DNA from: Phycisphaerae bacterium
GTDB taxonomy: Bacteria > Planctomycetota > Phycisphaerae > Sedimentisphaerales > Anaerobacaceae
Length of the DNA stretch: 36,688 bases
Assembly (NCBI GenBank): GCA_029858035.1
Contig: JAOUFU010000004.1
Coordinates: 1-36,688 of the forward strand
Reading direction: 5' to 3'
Numbering within the stretch: the first letter of the stretch is position 1; every line of letters starts with the position of its first letter. This document shows, in pieces, positions 8,291 through 16,391 of this stretch. A model generated the notes under the pieces. The model was not told where the DNA came from and searched no databases. It saw only the letters and a list, made by a program, of their open reading frames with translations. The position numbers were made by a program, and so were the translations under genes.

Positions 8291-9229
8291 GGGACCTGCC
8301 GTGGGTTTCGGCGTAGCGATCAGCTCGGGCTCATTCTTGGCTTCCGCAGCAATAACTTCACTTGTATCGATTATTTTTGCCGTTCGAGGCACTCCAAGGG
8401 CATAGATATCTTTCGGGCCGGTCTCAGGATAAGTAACTTCCGTTTTTATGTAACGAATAACTCTATCGTCCTTGTTCAGGTATTCGGCTCTGACCGCAAT
8501 CATCAATTTTGTCTTAATATCGGCCAACAAGTAATATTTCGTTTTTACAACGACTTTTGGACCGATGCTCATAACATCAACCGGCATAGTCTTTTCTATT
8601 TGAAAGACTTTTACTTTGCGCCCGTTTAATTTGTCTAAGTACTCACTGATAGTTGCATTTTCTTCGGCTTGATATTGAACGGCTGCATTTATCAGATTAT
8701 ATGCAGAGTCGGTGCCATAAAATCCCCCCTCTGATAACTTGTTTACTTCAAGTGTGTTGGTAGATGGTTGATAGAAAAACTGCTTTTGTCCCGTTCCATA
8801 ATCAAAACACCAAACCGCTCCGTCCTGTCCCTTTCCGAACGCTTTTTCGGATGAAAAATGGCACCATTGCTGATGGATATTCTCCTTACCGTTCTGGTAT
8901 CTTTTCACAGTAGCGTGCATCCATGGCTTTTTATTTATATTCTCTACTACGTTAGCCAAAGCAACTGTTGTTACGTCAACTGAATTACCGAGTTGATGTA
9001 TGCCGACAAGAACGGCGATAATAATCACCGCCGCTGCTGCAAGTTTGCCTATCGGGCTCTTCATAATCGTCATCCATAAAGGCCTTGTTCCCGTTTGGGT
9101 GCGCTCCTGGTTTTCGTTAAAGACAGAAAGCATTTGCCCTCGCAAACTTTCGCGATGCGTGGGATTTGGCTTATCATCAATATTAAGCAGATTAACGATT
9201 GTTTTGAAATCATCTTCATTCTTAAACAT
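7013..9229 (-). CDS. Membrane-anchored ECF partner with LolA-like and two discoidin-like domains
   Basis: A 738-residue protein directly after the ECF sigma gene; its ATG follows the sigma stop with no spacing. Residues 1-55 are cytoplasmic, lack the zinc-finger cysteines and could hold the sigma-binding part (FKTIVNLLNIDDKPNPTHRE). A transmembrane helix follows at about 59-80 (GKLAAAAVIIIAVLVGIHQL). Residues about 95-290 are a beta-rich LolA-like region (WMHATVKRYQNGKENIHQQW, KTKYYLLADIKTKLMIAVRA). Two discoidin-like domains occupy about 335-500 and 560-738, joined by a charged linker (PDEKKERKSDDGGVKK). The layout suggests a surface ligand read by the discoidin domains and relayed to the sigma factor, but this is inference. 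A classical anti-sigma motif is not evident. Confidence 0.7.
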   Translation of the reverse strand: MFKNEDDFKTIVNLLNIDDKPNPTHRESLRGQMLSVFNENQERTQTGTRPLWMTIMKSPIGKLAAAAVIIIAVLVGIHQLGNSVDVTTVALANVVENINKKPWMHATVKRYQNGKENIHQQWCHFSSEKAFGKGQDGAVWCFDYGTGQKQFFYQPSTNTLEVNKLSEGGFYGTDSAYNLINAAVQYQAEENATISEYLDKLNGRKVKVFQIEKTMPVDVMSIGPKVVVKTKYYLLADIKTKLMIAVRAEYLNKDDRVIRYIKTEVTYPETGPKDIYALGVPRTAKIIDTSEVIAAEAKNEPELIATPKPTAGPEMAPLPIKLPRPMFVGTPQDIKVARLEKPLGKPRPPFFAPVGTKNVAFGKRVASTDEEPIIGEIEMITDGDKEGSDGSYVELGPFKQHVTIDLGAEYNIYAIVVWHFHKNPIVYFDVVVQISSEPNFVKPKTVFNNDIDNSLKFGVGKNMHYVETSEGKLIDAKGTPGRYVRLYSQGSTQNDLNHYIEVEVYGKDAKEEPKQTPDEKKERKSDDGGVKKADPNIPKTGMVPLQIKLPKPMFVGTPLDNKVSYLEKPLGKPRPPFYAPVGTKNVAFEKPVTSTDEEPIIGEIELITDGDKEGSDGSFVELGPSPQSITIDLEAVHEIYAIVVWHYHKEAWIYFDVAVQVADDPDFITNVRTLFNNDIDNSLGLGVGKNMHYVETSEGKLIDAKGVRARYLRLHSNGSNGSEANHYIEVEVYGKAVK

Positions 9230-9817
9230 TTATGCTTCTCCTTCAAAAGATGCCTGTAAATACTTTCGTAACTTTTTAAGAATCCTGTGTAATGTAACAC
9301 GCACAGTTGCTTCCCTGGCATCCAAAATTTCTGCTATCTGCTCAAACTTCAGGTTCTCGAAAAAACGCAATGTAATGATGGTTTGGTGCTCTGGTTTAAG
9401 TTTCAAAATAGCCGCGTAAAGCATCGGCCAATCCGGCTCGACAGAGTAGTCAGCGCTGTTGGCAGCGGTGGCCCTCATCGACATCACAGCTTGTGCCAGA
9501 AGCCTTTGACGGCGCGATGACTTTCTTATATATGCGTTTGCCTGGTTGGCTGCTATGGCGTACAGCCAGTTTCGAAAATCTCGTTCCGTTCGGCCACCGA
9601 AGCTGCGAATCCCGCTGGCCACCTTCAGAAAGACCGCAGAAGTTACGTCTTCAGCCGTCTCCTTGCTGAACAGCCGGTGAACGCAAAATCGAAAAATCCG
9701 TTCATAATAAAGCTCATAAAGCTGCGACAGGGCCTCAGCTTCCACACGGGCACGCTGCACAAGACCATCAATGTCCGTTCGCTCAACGCTTTTTGCCATA
9801 GCACCAACCATCATCAA
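9230..9817 (-). CDS. ECF-type RNA polymerase sigma factor
   Basis: A 195-residue ECF sigma factor. Region 2: LYELYYERIFRFCVHRLF, then KETAEDVTSAVFLKV and FRNWLYAIAANQANAYIRKS. Region 4: LKPEHQTIITLRFFENLKF, with the helix-turn-helix EQIAEILDAREATVRVTLHR. The annotated start is the most upstream ATG. MAKSVERTD at 9799 is at least as likely, because the first six residues (MMMVGA) look unlike a family N-terminus and neither start has a good ribosome-binding site. It heads a three-gene operon with the discoidin-domain proteins. It is transcribed divergently from gap, with about 210 bp between them. Confidence 0.85.
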   Translation of the reverse strand: MMMVGAMAKSVERTDIDGLVQRARVEAEALSQLYELYYERIFRFCVHRLFSKETAEDVTSAVFLKVASGIRSFGGRTERDFRNWLYAIAANQANAYIRKSSRRQRLLAQAVMSMRATAANSADYSVEPDWPMLYAAILKLKPEHQTIITLRFFENLKFEQIAEILDAREATVRVTLHRILKKLRKYLQASFEGEA

Positions 9818-9928
9818 AGATATAATTGCGCGACAAGCACTTATGTTACACGAATTTACAAAAAAAATCCCGCAAATTGGCTTTTAGGCTCGGAATGGCG
9901 GCCAAATCCCCGGATTTTCAATAAATCC

Positions 9929-9957
9929 TTGACAATCCCCCGCCTTCGAAATAGAGT
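9929..9957 (+). promoter_or_regulatory. Sigma-70 promoter of the gap operon (TTGACA-17-TAGAGT)
   Basis: A perfect -35 TTGACA (9929-9934) is followed after 17 bases by the -10-like TAGAGT (9952-9957). The start point would fall near 9964, about 60 bases upstream of the gap ATG. Confidence 0.75.
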
Positions 9958-9971
9958 AGCTATTTCGTTTG

Positions 9972-9987
9972 CTTTCATGCATGAAAG
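9972..9987. promoter_or_regulatory. 16-bp perfect palindrome, putative operator of gap
   Basis: CTTTCATGCATGAAAG is perfectly palindromic and lies about 8-23 bases downstream of the predicted transcription start. That is a classic repressor position. The regulator is unknown. A role in glycolytic control is inferred from the downstream gap-pgk genes. Confidence 0.5.
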
Positions 9988-10026
9988 TTAAAAACCATTA
10001 ATTTCAAAAGTGAAGGAGATTTGTAA

Positions 10027-11040
10027 ATGGCAACAAAGGTCGCAATTAACGGCTTCGGCCGAATCGGCAGAGCTGTCGCAAGAATTATTTTGCAAAGAAA
10101 GGGCGATTTGGAACTGGTCGCTATAAATGACCTCTCCGACGCAAAGAGTCTTGCGCATCTGTTCAAATATGATACGGTCATGGGCAAATGGAGCGGGACA
10201 GTAGAGGTCAAAGACGATGAATTAGTCATTAATGGAAAGTCCGTCAAGGTTTTGGCTGTCAGGAATCCTGCGGAGCTGCCCTGGAAGGATAAGGGCGTAA
10301 AAATTGTCGTCGAATCGACAGGAATCTTTCGAACTAAAGAATCGCCCAAAGGCGGCTACGCCGACCACCTCAAGGCCGGTGCAGAAAAGGTCGTCTTAAC
10401 TGTCCCGGCAAAAGATGATATCGATGCTACAATCGTTTTGGGCGTTAACGACCAAAAGCTCACCGGAGATGTTAAATGCGTCTCGAATGCAAGTTGTACC
10501 ACCAACTGTCTCGCCCCTGTTGCAAAGGTCCTCAACGATACCTTCGGCATTGAGCAGGGCGTTATGACTACTATTCATGCCTACACCAACGACCAGAGGG
10601 TCGCTGATATGATACATAGTGACCTTCGTCGTGCCAGGGCCGCCGCTGTAAACATGATCCCGACTACCACCGGTGCCGCAAAGGCCATCGGCAAAGTCGT
10701 CCCCGAGCTCGACGGCAAACTCGATGGCTTTGCCATTCGTGTTCCTATTCCCGTCGGAAGTATCGTCGACCTTGTGGTTAATGTCAAAAAGGATGTGACC
10801 GTCGACGCCGTGAACGCCGCAATGAAAAAGGCGGCCGGAGGCCCCATGAAAGGTTACCTGGTCTATTGCGATGAGCCGATTGTAAGCAGTGACATCGTTA
10901 ATGATCCTGCTTCCAGCATCTTCGATTCGCTCTTAACTATGGTAATCGGCAAAACCATCAAGGTCGTCAGCTGGTACGACAACGAATGGGGTTATTCCAA
11001 CCGGACCGTTGACATTATGGAAAAAATGGCGGCAATGTAA
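10027..11040 (+). CDS. gap: Glyceraldehyde-3-phosphate dehydrogenase
   Basis: A 337-residue class I enzyme that interconverts glyceraldehyde 3-phosphate and 1,3-bisphosphoglycerate with NAD. The Rossmann motif NGFGRIGR is at residues 8-15. The acidic residue after the second beta strand (AINDL, D35) fits NAD rather than NADP preference. The catalytic cysteine is C157 in [12 protein letters not shown], with H184 in TTIHAYT. The substrate loop and C-terminus ([33 protein letters not shown]) are intact, and the length is normal for the family. GAAGGAGAT precedes the ATG. It is the first gene of a gap-pgk-rpe run, with the promoter at 9929-9957 and a palindromic operator candidate between promoter and start. 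Confidence 0.97.
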   Translation: MATKVAINGFGRIGRAVARIILQRKGDLELVAINDLSDAKSLAHLFKYDTVMGKWSGTVEVKDDELVINGKSVKVLAVRNPAELPWKDKGVKIVVESTGIFRTKESPKGGYADHLKAGAEKVVLTVPAKDDIDATIVLGVNDQKLTGDVKCVSNASCTTNCLAPVAKVLNDTFGIEQGVMTTIHAYTNDQRVADMIHSDLRRARAAAVNMIPTTTGAAKAIGKVVPELDGKLDGFAIRVPIPVGSIVDLVVNVKKDVTVDAVNAAMKKAAGGPMKGYLVYCDEPIVSSDIVNDPASSIFDSLLTMVIGKTIKVVSWYDNEWGYSNRTVDIMEKMAAM

Positions 11041-11156
11041 AAAGTGGTTAACCTTTGTCATTGCTGCGAAGGCACCGAATCCGTAAACAAGACAATTGGA
11101 TAAAGTCTCGCCTGCGCGGCTGTAACAGAAGCAGATTTGTAAGGAAAAGTAAGAAA

Positions 11157-12395
11157 ATGACCAAAAAAACCGTTGCTGATATCGATGTAAAGGGCAAAAA
11201 GGTCTTGATGCGCTGTGACTTTAACGTGCCGTTGGATGAAGATTGCAACATTACCAGCGATGACCGAATCGTCAAAGCCCTGCCTACTATAAAAAACATC
11301 CTCGACCGAGGCGGCGCATTGATTCTTATGAGCCATCTTGACAGACCTGAAGGCCAGAGAAACGAAAAAATGTCTTTGGCTCCCGTAGCTAAGAGATTAT
11401 CGCAATTGTTGGGCGCCGAAGTTATTTTCACCGACGATTGTATCGGTCCCGAGACTAAGGAAAAGGCGCAATCGCTTAAAGCGGGTGACTGTATGCTCCT
11501 TGAGAACCTCCGTTTCCATAAGGAAGAGACGATAAAAGATAAAGCAGCCAAAGAAGATACGCAATTGCGCCAGGCCAAGGACAACTTCGCAAAAGAGCTT
11601 GCGGACCTGGCAGATATCTACGTCGATGATGCCTTTGGAACCGCGCACAGGGACAACGCTTCGATGTATACCGTACCCGAGGTCATGGAGGGAAAACCCA
11701 GGGTCATAGGCTTTTTGATTGAAAAGGAGCTCAAGTTCCTGGGAAAGACACTAAGCGACCCCGAAAAACCGTTCGTAGCAATTTTAGGCGGAGCAAAGGT
11801 TTCCGACAAGATAGGGGTTATCGAAAATCTTATCGACAAAGTCGACTGCATACTGATTGGCGGAGCGATGGCCTATACATTCTACAAAGCCGAAGGTCGT
11901 ACCGTCGGCAACAGCTTATGCGAAGATGATTTCCTCGATAAAGCCACCGAGCTCGTCAAACAAGCCAAAGACACCGAATGCGAAATGGTCTTTCCCGTGG
12001 ATACCGTGGTCACTAAAAAGTTAGAGCCAAACGCTGAGAATAAGGTCGTAACCGGTGACATTGAGCCCGACTGGCAGGGCGTCGATATAGGTCCCGAAAG
12101 CAGAAAGCTCTTTGCTGAAAAGCTTGAATCCGCCAAAACCATTGTCTGGAACGGCCCGATGGGTGTCTTTGAGATGTCCCCCTTCGATGAGGGTACAAAG
12201 GCCGTTGCGATAGCTGTCGCCGAGGCCACCGACAAAGGCGCACAAAGTATCATCGGCGGCGGTGATAGCGCTAGTGCTGTAGAGAAACTGGGTCTTCAGG
12301 ACAAAATTAGCCATATTTCCACAGGCGGCGGAGCCTCGCTCGAATTCCTCGAAGGCAAAAAATTCGTTTGCCTCGAAATACTCGACGAAAAGTAG
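11157..12395 (+). CDS. pgk: Phosphoglycerate kinase
   Basis: A 412-residue enzyme that transfers phosphate from 1,3-bisphosphoglycerate to ADP. N-domain substrate motifs are KVLMRCDFNVPLDED and LMSHLDRPEG. DDAFGTAHRDNAS is the conserved substrate loop, and the hinge and ATP side show VAILGGAKVSDKIGVIENLI and IVWNGPMGVFE. The nucleotide-binding IIGGGDSASAVEKLG is close to the C-terminus. I start at the ATG at 11157 (MTKKTVADIDV), preceded by AAGGAAAAG. The frame extends upstream to a TTG at 11055, but that part is Arg-rich and unlike the family. It lies 116 bases after gap, so it is probably in the same transcript. Confidence 0.96.
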   Translation: MTKKTVADIDVKGKKVLMRCDFNVPLDEDCNITSDDRIVKALPTIKNILDRGGALILMSHLDRPEGQRNEKMSLAPVAKRLSQLLGAEVIFTDDCIGPETKEKAQSLKAGDCMLLENLRFHKEETIKDKAAKEDTQLRQAKDNFAKELADLADIYVDDAFGTAHRDNASMYTVPEVMEGKPRVIGFLIEKELKFLGKTLSDPEKPFVAILGGAKVSDKIGVIENLIDKVDCILIGGAMAYTFYKAEGRTVGNSLCEDDFLDKATELVKQAKDTECEMVFPVDTVVTKKLEPNAENKVVTGDIEPDWQGVDIGPESRKLFAEKLESAKTIVWNGPMGVFEMSPFDEGTKAVAIAVAEATDKGAQSIIGGGDSASAVEKLGLQDKISHISTGGGASLEFLEGKKFVCLEILDEK

Positions 12396-12446
12396 GCGCA
12401 GGATTCGCAGTTGGCAATCTAAGGACCGTATTAAAGTACTCCCTTT

Positions 12447-13121
12447 ATGTCTGATTTGCGATTACCTAAAGCAGGCACAATTGAGATTGCACCGTCAATC
12501 CTGAGTGCCGATTTCGCCCGGCTGGCCGATGAAATAGCTGTCATAGAGTCCGCCGGCGTAAATATCGTGCATCTGGATGTGATGGATGGTCACTTCGTCC
12601 CCAATATTACCATTGGTCCGCCCGTTATCGCAAAGCTTCGCAAATGCAGCAATCTTGTTTTCGACGCCCACCTGATGATAAGCGAGCCGGCCAGGTATGC
12701 TAAAACGTTTGTTGAAGCCGGCGCCAACCACGTAACATTTCACATTGAAGTCGCTGACAAAGCCGAGGACCTAATCGATAAACTTCACGAGATGGGTGCC
12801 ACCGCCGGTATATGCCTAAATCCCGAAACGCCCGTCGAAGCGATTGAAAAAATCGCCCCCTTTTGTGATATGGTCCTCGTGATGACCGTTCGCCCGGGTT
12901 TTGGTGGACAGAAGTTTATGCCCGAAGCCGCACAAAAAGTTACACGGGTAAGAGAAATTGTCGGCCCCGACATCAGAATAGAAGTCGATGGCGGAATTGA
13001 CCCTGATACAACTCCCACTGTGGTTTCTTACGGCGCTGATACCCTTGTAGTTGGCAACGCGATTTTTTCAAAGCCCCACCGTATTGCCGCAATAAACGCA
13101 ATTCGAAATGCCTGCCCCTAA
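12447..13121 (+). CDS. rpe: Ribulose-phosphate 3-epimerase
   Basis: A 224-residue TIM-barrel enzyme of the pentose phosphate pathway that interconverts ribulose 5-phosphate and xylulose 5-phosphate. Family motifs are complete: IAPSILSADFARL, the metal-binding HLDVMDGHFVPNITIG (H42, D44), DAHLMI, VTFHIE, VMTVRPGFGGQKF, and the catalytic/phosphate-binding EVDGGID, followed by GNAIF. The ribosome-binding site is weak, so the start rests on protein homology. It is 51 bases downstream of pgk and may share its transcript. Its stop codon is only 4 bp from the stop of the convergent gene. Confidence 0.96.
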   Translation: MSDLRLPKAGTIEIAPSILSADFARLADEIAVIESAGVNIVHLDVMDGHFVPNITIGPPVIAKLRKCSNLVFDAHLMISEPARYAKTFVEAGANHVTFHIEVADKAEDLIDKLHEMGATAGICLNPETPVEAIEKIAPFCDMVLVMTVRPGFGGQKFMPEAAQKVTRVREIVGPDIRIEVDGGIDPDTTPTVVSYGADTLVVGNAIFSKPHRIAAINAIRNACP

Positions 13122-13125
13122 TTTC

Positions 13126-15768
13126 TTACTCGAATCCGGCGGGTATCTCAGTGTCCGCGAAACGATTGAAGTAAAGGTCATTGTTGCCGCGTAATTCCAT
13201 TTTTGTGTCAGCATAATTAAGTACTGAGCCTTCTATCGTTCCGCCTGCATTGCCGGAGAATGTAATCCCATTGGCAGCTATGGCGCCATTTATAGTCTCG
13301 AAGTCTCCACCGAACGATAGGCTGAAGCCGGGGGCCATAAGGAATGTCCCGGTTTCATCTTTCAACTCACCGAATCCCGCCGGCAGGTCGGTGACCGGGT
13401 TACTGTTAACGGTGCCCAGGAAATCTATCCGATTTGTCCCTGAATCATCAGTTACGTCACCATCGCCTACGATGATGCCGGTTATGTTGACATGTCCGGT
13501 AAAAGTGACCAGATTTGGAGTCTCGATAAACACTACGCCGTACATCGTTACACCGCCGGAGAAACTTGGATTTGTGTTGGGTGGTATTCTTACATTTGTA
13601 AATGTCGTTTCTGCTAAGTTGATATCCTCAACGACATAATGCTCGAAATAACTCGGATTCGGGACGGGGAATGCTATGGGGTCGACGCCGGTGTGAACAT
13701 GGTTGAGGGCAGCTTCACCGGTTTCGCCACCAATTGAAGCATCTACTCCTTGGATATCAACAGTGCCAAACGGATTAACGATGAATACATCACCGGCTAT
13801 ATGTGAGTTGCCGAGGAGTTCAAGGGCCAAATTGGAATTTTCACTTACGATATAGACGTCTGATTCAATCGAGATATTTCCATGTTCAGGCTCAATATTA
13901 CTGGCCATGTACAGGGGGCCCTTTGTGGCCACTCCAAAATCGAAAACACTCTTTCCAGGGCTGGATCGAAGCCAGTTGTTTGCCAAAAGTGCAAAGTCCG
14001 CAGAATTGGTAGACTCGTTACGATTAAGGTCTCCCGGAATACACTCACCCGTATTAAGCCAATAATCAACAAACACCTTCAGGTCGTTGGAATCTACTAC
14101 CCAGTCATTTGTTAAATCGGCAATACTTCGCCAATTTATTGGTGATTTGCTCGCCTCGGCTGTCCCACCGAAGGCCCCCATATTTCTTCTATTGCCGTTG
14201 GGAACAGGCTCTTCACCCAAAGGACAGCCCGGATTACCAGCATCAATACACGGACTGGTTACTGCATCCTGCACCCATTTTTCACTCGAGGGCTCCCACC
14301 TGCCCGCTTGTGAATTCAAATGATAATCATCATTGTCCGCATCCGCAAAACATGGGTCGGCATCAATATTGCCCACTCCCCAGTTCAGTGTACTATTAGG
14401 GTCCAAATAAACCCCTGTAGATCCACCCTTGACGTCGCTGTAGGTTATCGTAATCGTCGAGGCATAGTTTTGTATTTCGTCCCCACCGTCCCAAAGAATG
14501 CAATTGGTCAGTGTTGGGCTGCTGAGTAAGTTGAGCATCCCACTGCCCCAGTCAGCATCATTGCTGCTGAAGGTGCAGTTAGTCAATGTCGGGCTGCCGA
14601 GGTAGTTCAAAATTCCGCCACCAAGCTCGGCCCAATTGTCGTGAAAGATGCAATTGGTAAGCATCGGGTTGCATCCCAGGCCGTTGACAATTCCACCTCC
14701 ACCTATAGCCAGGTCATTCCTACTAAACGTGCAGTTAGTAAGTATGGGACTGCTGTTTTCATAATTGCACATCCCACCACCACATCCTATCAGATCTTCG
14801 GGAGGATCAATATAAATAGTAAGGTTCCAATTCTCGTTAAATGTGCAGTTGTTAAGCATCGGGCTGCTATCCCGGCAGTAGATTCCACCCCCGTTATCGT
14901 CAACCGAGTTGCGCATTATAATGCAGTTGCTTATTATTGGGCTGCTGGAATAGCAACACTTTATCCCCCCGCCATCGGTGGCATAGCCATTGGTGATGGT
15001 GAACCCATCAACAATGGAATTTGCATCCTCACCGGAATGGAAATAGAAACCTCGATGGTGTTCAGTCCATGTGCCGTTGCAGTTGATAATACAATTTTCC
15101 GGCCCGTTTTCGCTGCGCAGCGTGATAGCCTTGCCAAGAAAATCTATATCTCTATTGCCGTCCCCGGTATATGTGCCATCGGCCACGATTATGGTATCGC
15201 CATCATAGGCATCGTTGATAGCCGCCTGAATGGTATTGAAATCATAGCCTGCACCGAGCCCCACAGTGATAGTGCGCGGTATCGGTAGAATAGTTATCTG
15301 GACTCCAACGTCAGGTATTCCAATGCCGCTGTAGATTACACCAAGCACATCGTATGTGCCCGGCCCAACAGGAAAACTATTAGCATCGTTCATATCCCAA
15401 TCAGCAGTTATCTCACAAGGGACTCCCGGCAGTAGCTTCAGGCCTGGCGAGTACCAATACCAAATTGTATATTTCATCCAGATAGTTTCCCCATCTTTTC
15501 TCACCACCAGATTTAATTCGGGAGACCTGTTGCATGGGATTGTCGCACTCGGAAAACCCAGCTTTGTCAGCCTGTACAACATCTGGACATTCTCGCCCAA
15601 ATAATAAAAGGACTTGTCTGTCTCTACGTAAAATTCGATGTCATCTACAACTATAGAGTTAGAATCAGGGGCTGATAACGCTTTGCCTGCTGCTCCTGTT
15701 AATAAAACTGATGCGACTATCCCGGCATAAACGAGCTTCTTAAATATTTGATTAGTTTTCCCTAACAT
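13126..15768 (-). CDS. Exported right-handed beta-helix protein with dockerin-like module
   Basis: An 880-residue exported protein. I start at the ATG at 15768 (MLGKTNQIFKKLVYAG), which has GGAGG upstream and gives a normal signal peptide ending near AAGKALSAPDS. A start 30 codons upstream would bury it. After an N-terminal beta domain comes a pectate-lyase-like region opening with GYDFNTIQAAINDAYDGDT. It has repeated rungs of the form SSPxLTNCTFSxNxA (for example NCTFSRND, NCIFHDNW, NCTFSSND). A dockerin-like pair of Asp/Asn loops follows (DLTNDWVVDSNDLKVFVDYW, GDLNRNESTNSADFALLANN). The last 240 residues are a Gly/Asn-rich beta region (NGAIAANGITFSGNAGG). No catalytic residues were assigned, so a structural or polysaccharide-binding role is as likely as an enzyme. 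Confidence 0.72.
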   Translation of the reverse strand: MLGKTNQIFKKLVYAGIVASVLLTGAAGKALSAPDSNSIVVDDIEFYVETDKSFYYLGENVQMLYRLTKLGFPSATIPCNRSPELNLVVRKDGETIWMKYTIWYWYSPGLKLLPGVPCEITADWDMNDANSFPVGPGTYDVLGVIYSGIGIPDVGVQITILPIPRTITVGLGAGYDFNTIQAAINDAYDGDTIIVADGTYTGDGNRDIDFLGKAITLRSENGPENCIINCNGTWTEHHRGFYFHSGEDANSIVDGFTITNGYATDGGGIKCCYSSSPIISNCIIMRNSVDDNGGGIYCRDSSPMLNNCTFNENWNLTIYIDPPEDLIGCGGGMCNYENSSPILTNCTFSRNDLAIGGGGIVNGLGCNPMLTNCIFHDNWAELGGGILNYLGSPTLTNCTFSSNDADWGSGMLNLLSSPTLTNCILWDGGDEIQNYASTITITYSDVKGGSTGVYLDPNSTLNWGVGNIDADPCFADADNDDYHLNSQAGRWEPSSEKWVQDAVTSPCIDAGNPGCPLGEEPVPNGNRRNMGAFGGTAEASKSPINWRSIADLTNDWVVDSNDLKVFVDYWLNTGECIPGDLNRNESTNSADFALLANNWLRSSPGKSVFDFGVATKGPLYMASNIEPEHGNISIESDVYIVSENSNLALELLGNSHIAGDVFIVNPFGTVDIQGVDASIGGETGEAALNHVHTGVDPIAFPVPNPSYFEHYVVEDINLAETTFTNVRIPPNTNPSFSGGVTMYGVVFIETPNLVTFTGHVNITGIIVGDGDVTDDSGTNRIDFLGTVNSNPVTDLPAGFGELKDETGTFLMAPGFSLSFGGDFETINGAIAANGITFSGNAGGTIEGSVLNYADTKMELRGNNDLYFNRFADTEIPAGFE

Positions 15769-15867
15769 CTCGTCTAACCTCCATTCTGACCTATGCGGCC
15801 AATCCAAGCTTCTTTCTTCGCCTGTTAAAAGGTGCAAATCCTCGCTGCTATTCTTCAATAATCTATA

Positions 15868-15896
15868 ATTGTAAAGTCTTTGGGAGTTTATGTCAA
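15868..15896 (-). promoter_or_regulatory. Sigma-70 promoter TTGACA-17-TACAAT for the beta-helix gene
   Basis: On the minus strand a perfect -35 TTGACA (15891-15896) is separated by 17 bases from TACAAT (15868-15873). The start point falls near 15861, which gives a leader of about 93 bases to the ATG at 15768. This also supports the downstream start choice for that gene. Confidence 0.75.
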
Positions 15897-16391
15897 CTCC
15901 TAAATGCGAAGGCTTTCAGATTCTACTCCTCATCATCGATTTTCACCCTCAAAGCCGCATTCAGCACAAGTCCGACAAACCAGTTTTTGTCCTTTAGCTC
16001 TAAAAGGAGGTGTTTTTGTTCAATATCAGAAGTTATAGGACAAATTATTCTTGGTGCTGTTTCAGATTATTTTCGTTACCGCCGGCTGTGGCTTTTGAGG
16101 ACACGACCAATTAGCCCCAAATGTTCGGGGAATTTCGATTTCTAACCGCTTTAAGGCGGCGTTATCATTCTCGGCGGACCTAATCGTATTGTTCATCTCA
16201 TTATTTGTTCCGGCTCTTCCTGCAAGATGTTTCTGAAAAAAGACTTATTAACAAAAAAGAAATTATGTGCCCCACTCTTATAACCGATAAAACCTTCGAT
16301 GGTAATTCCGCCCCTTTTATGCGGAAACTAAGGACAACAGCTAAAAAACAAACGAGCTCGTTAAAAATAAAATCAATTTGGAGGCATAATA
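15897..16391. other. Non-coding spacer between divergent genes
   Basis: About 500 bases without a supportable gene. They contain short hairpins, including TTCCGC/GCGGAA arms at 16306-16311 and 16321-16326 and CCCC/GGGG arms near 16115-16130. The GGAGG ribosome-binding site of the FtsZ-like gene is at 16380-16384. I could not identify a confident plus-strand promoter. The region from 16260 on would be the leader of that gene. Confidence 0.4.

Noticed and set aside
11055-11156. Upstream TTG extension of pgk
   Set aside because: 34 Arg-rich residues absent from phosphoglycerate kinases; the ATG at 11157 has a ribosome-binding site.
14641-15288. 215-codon plus-strand frame
   Set aside because: Antisense to the beta-helix repeats. 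Ile/Val/Ala periodicity follows from the repeats, and there is no ribosome-binding site.
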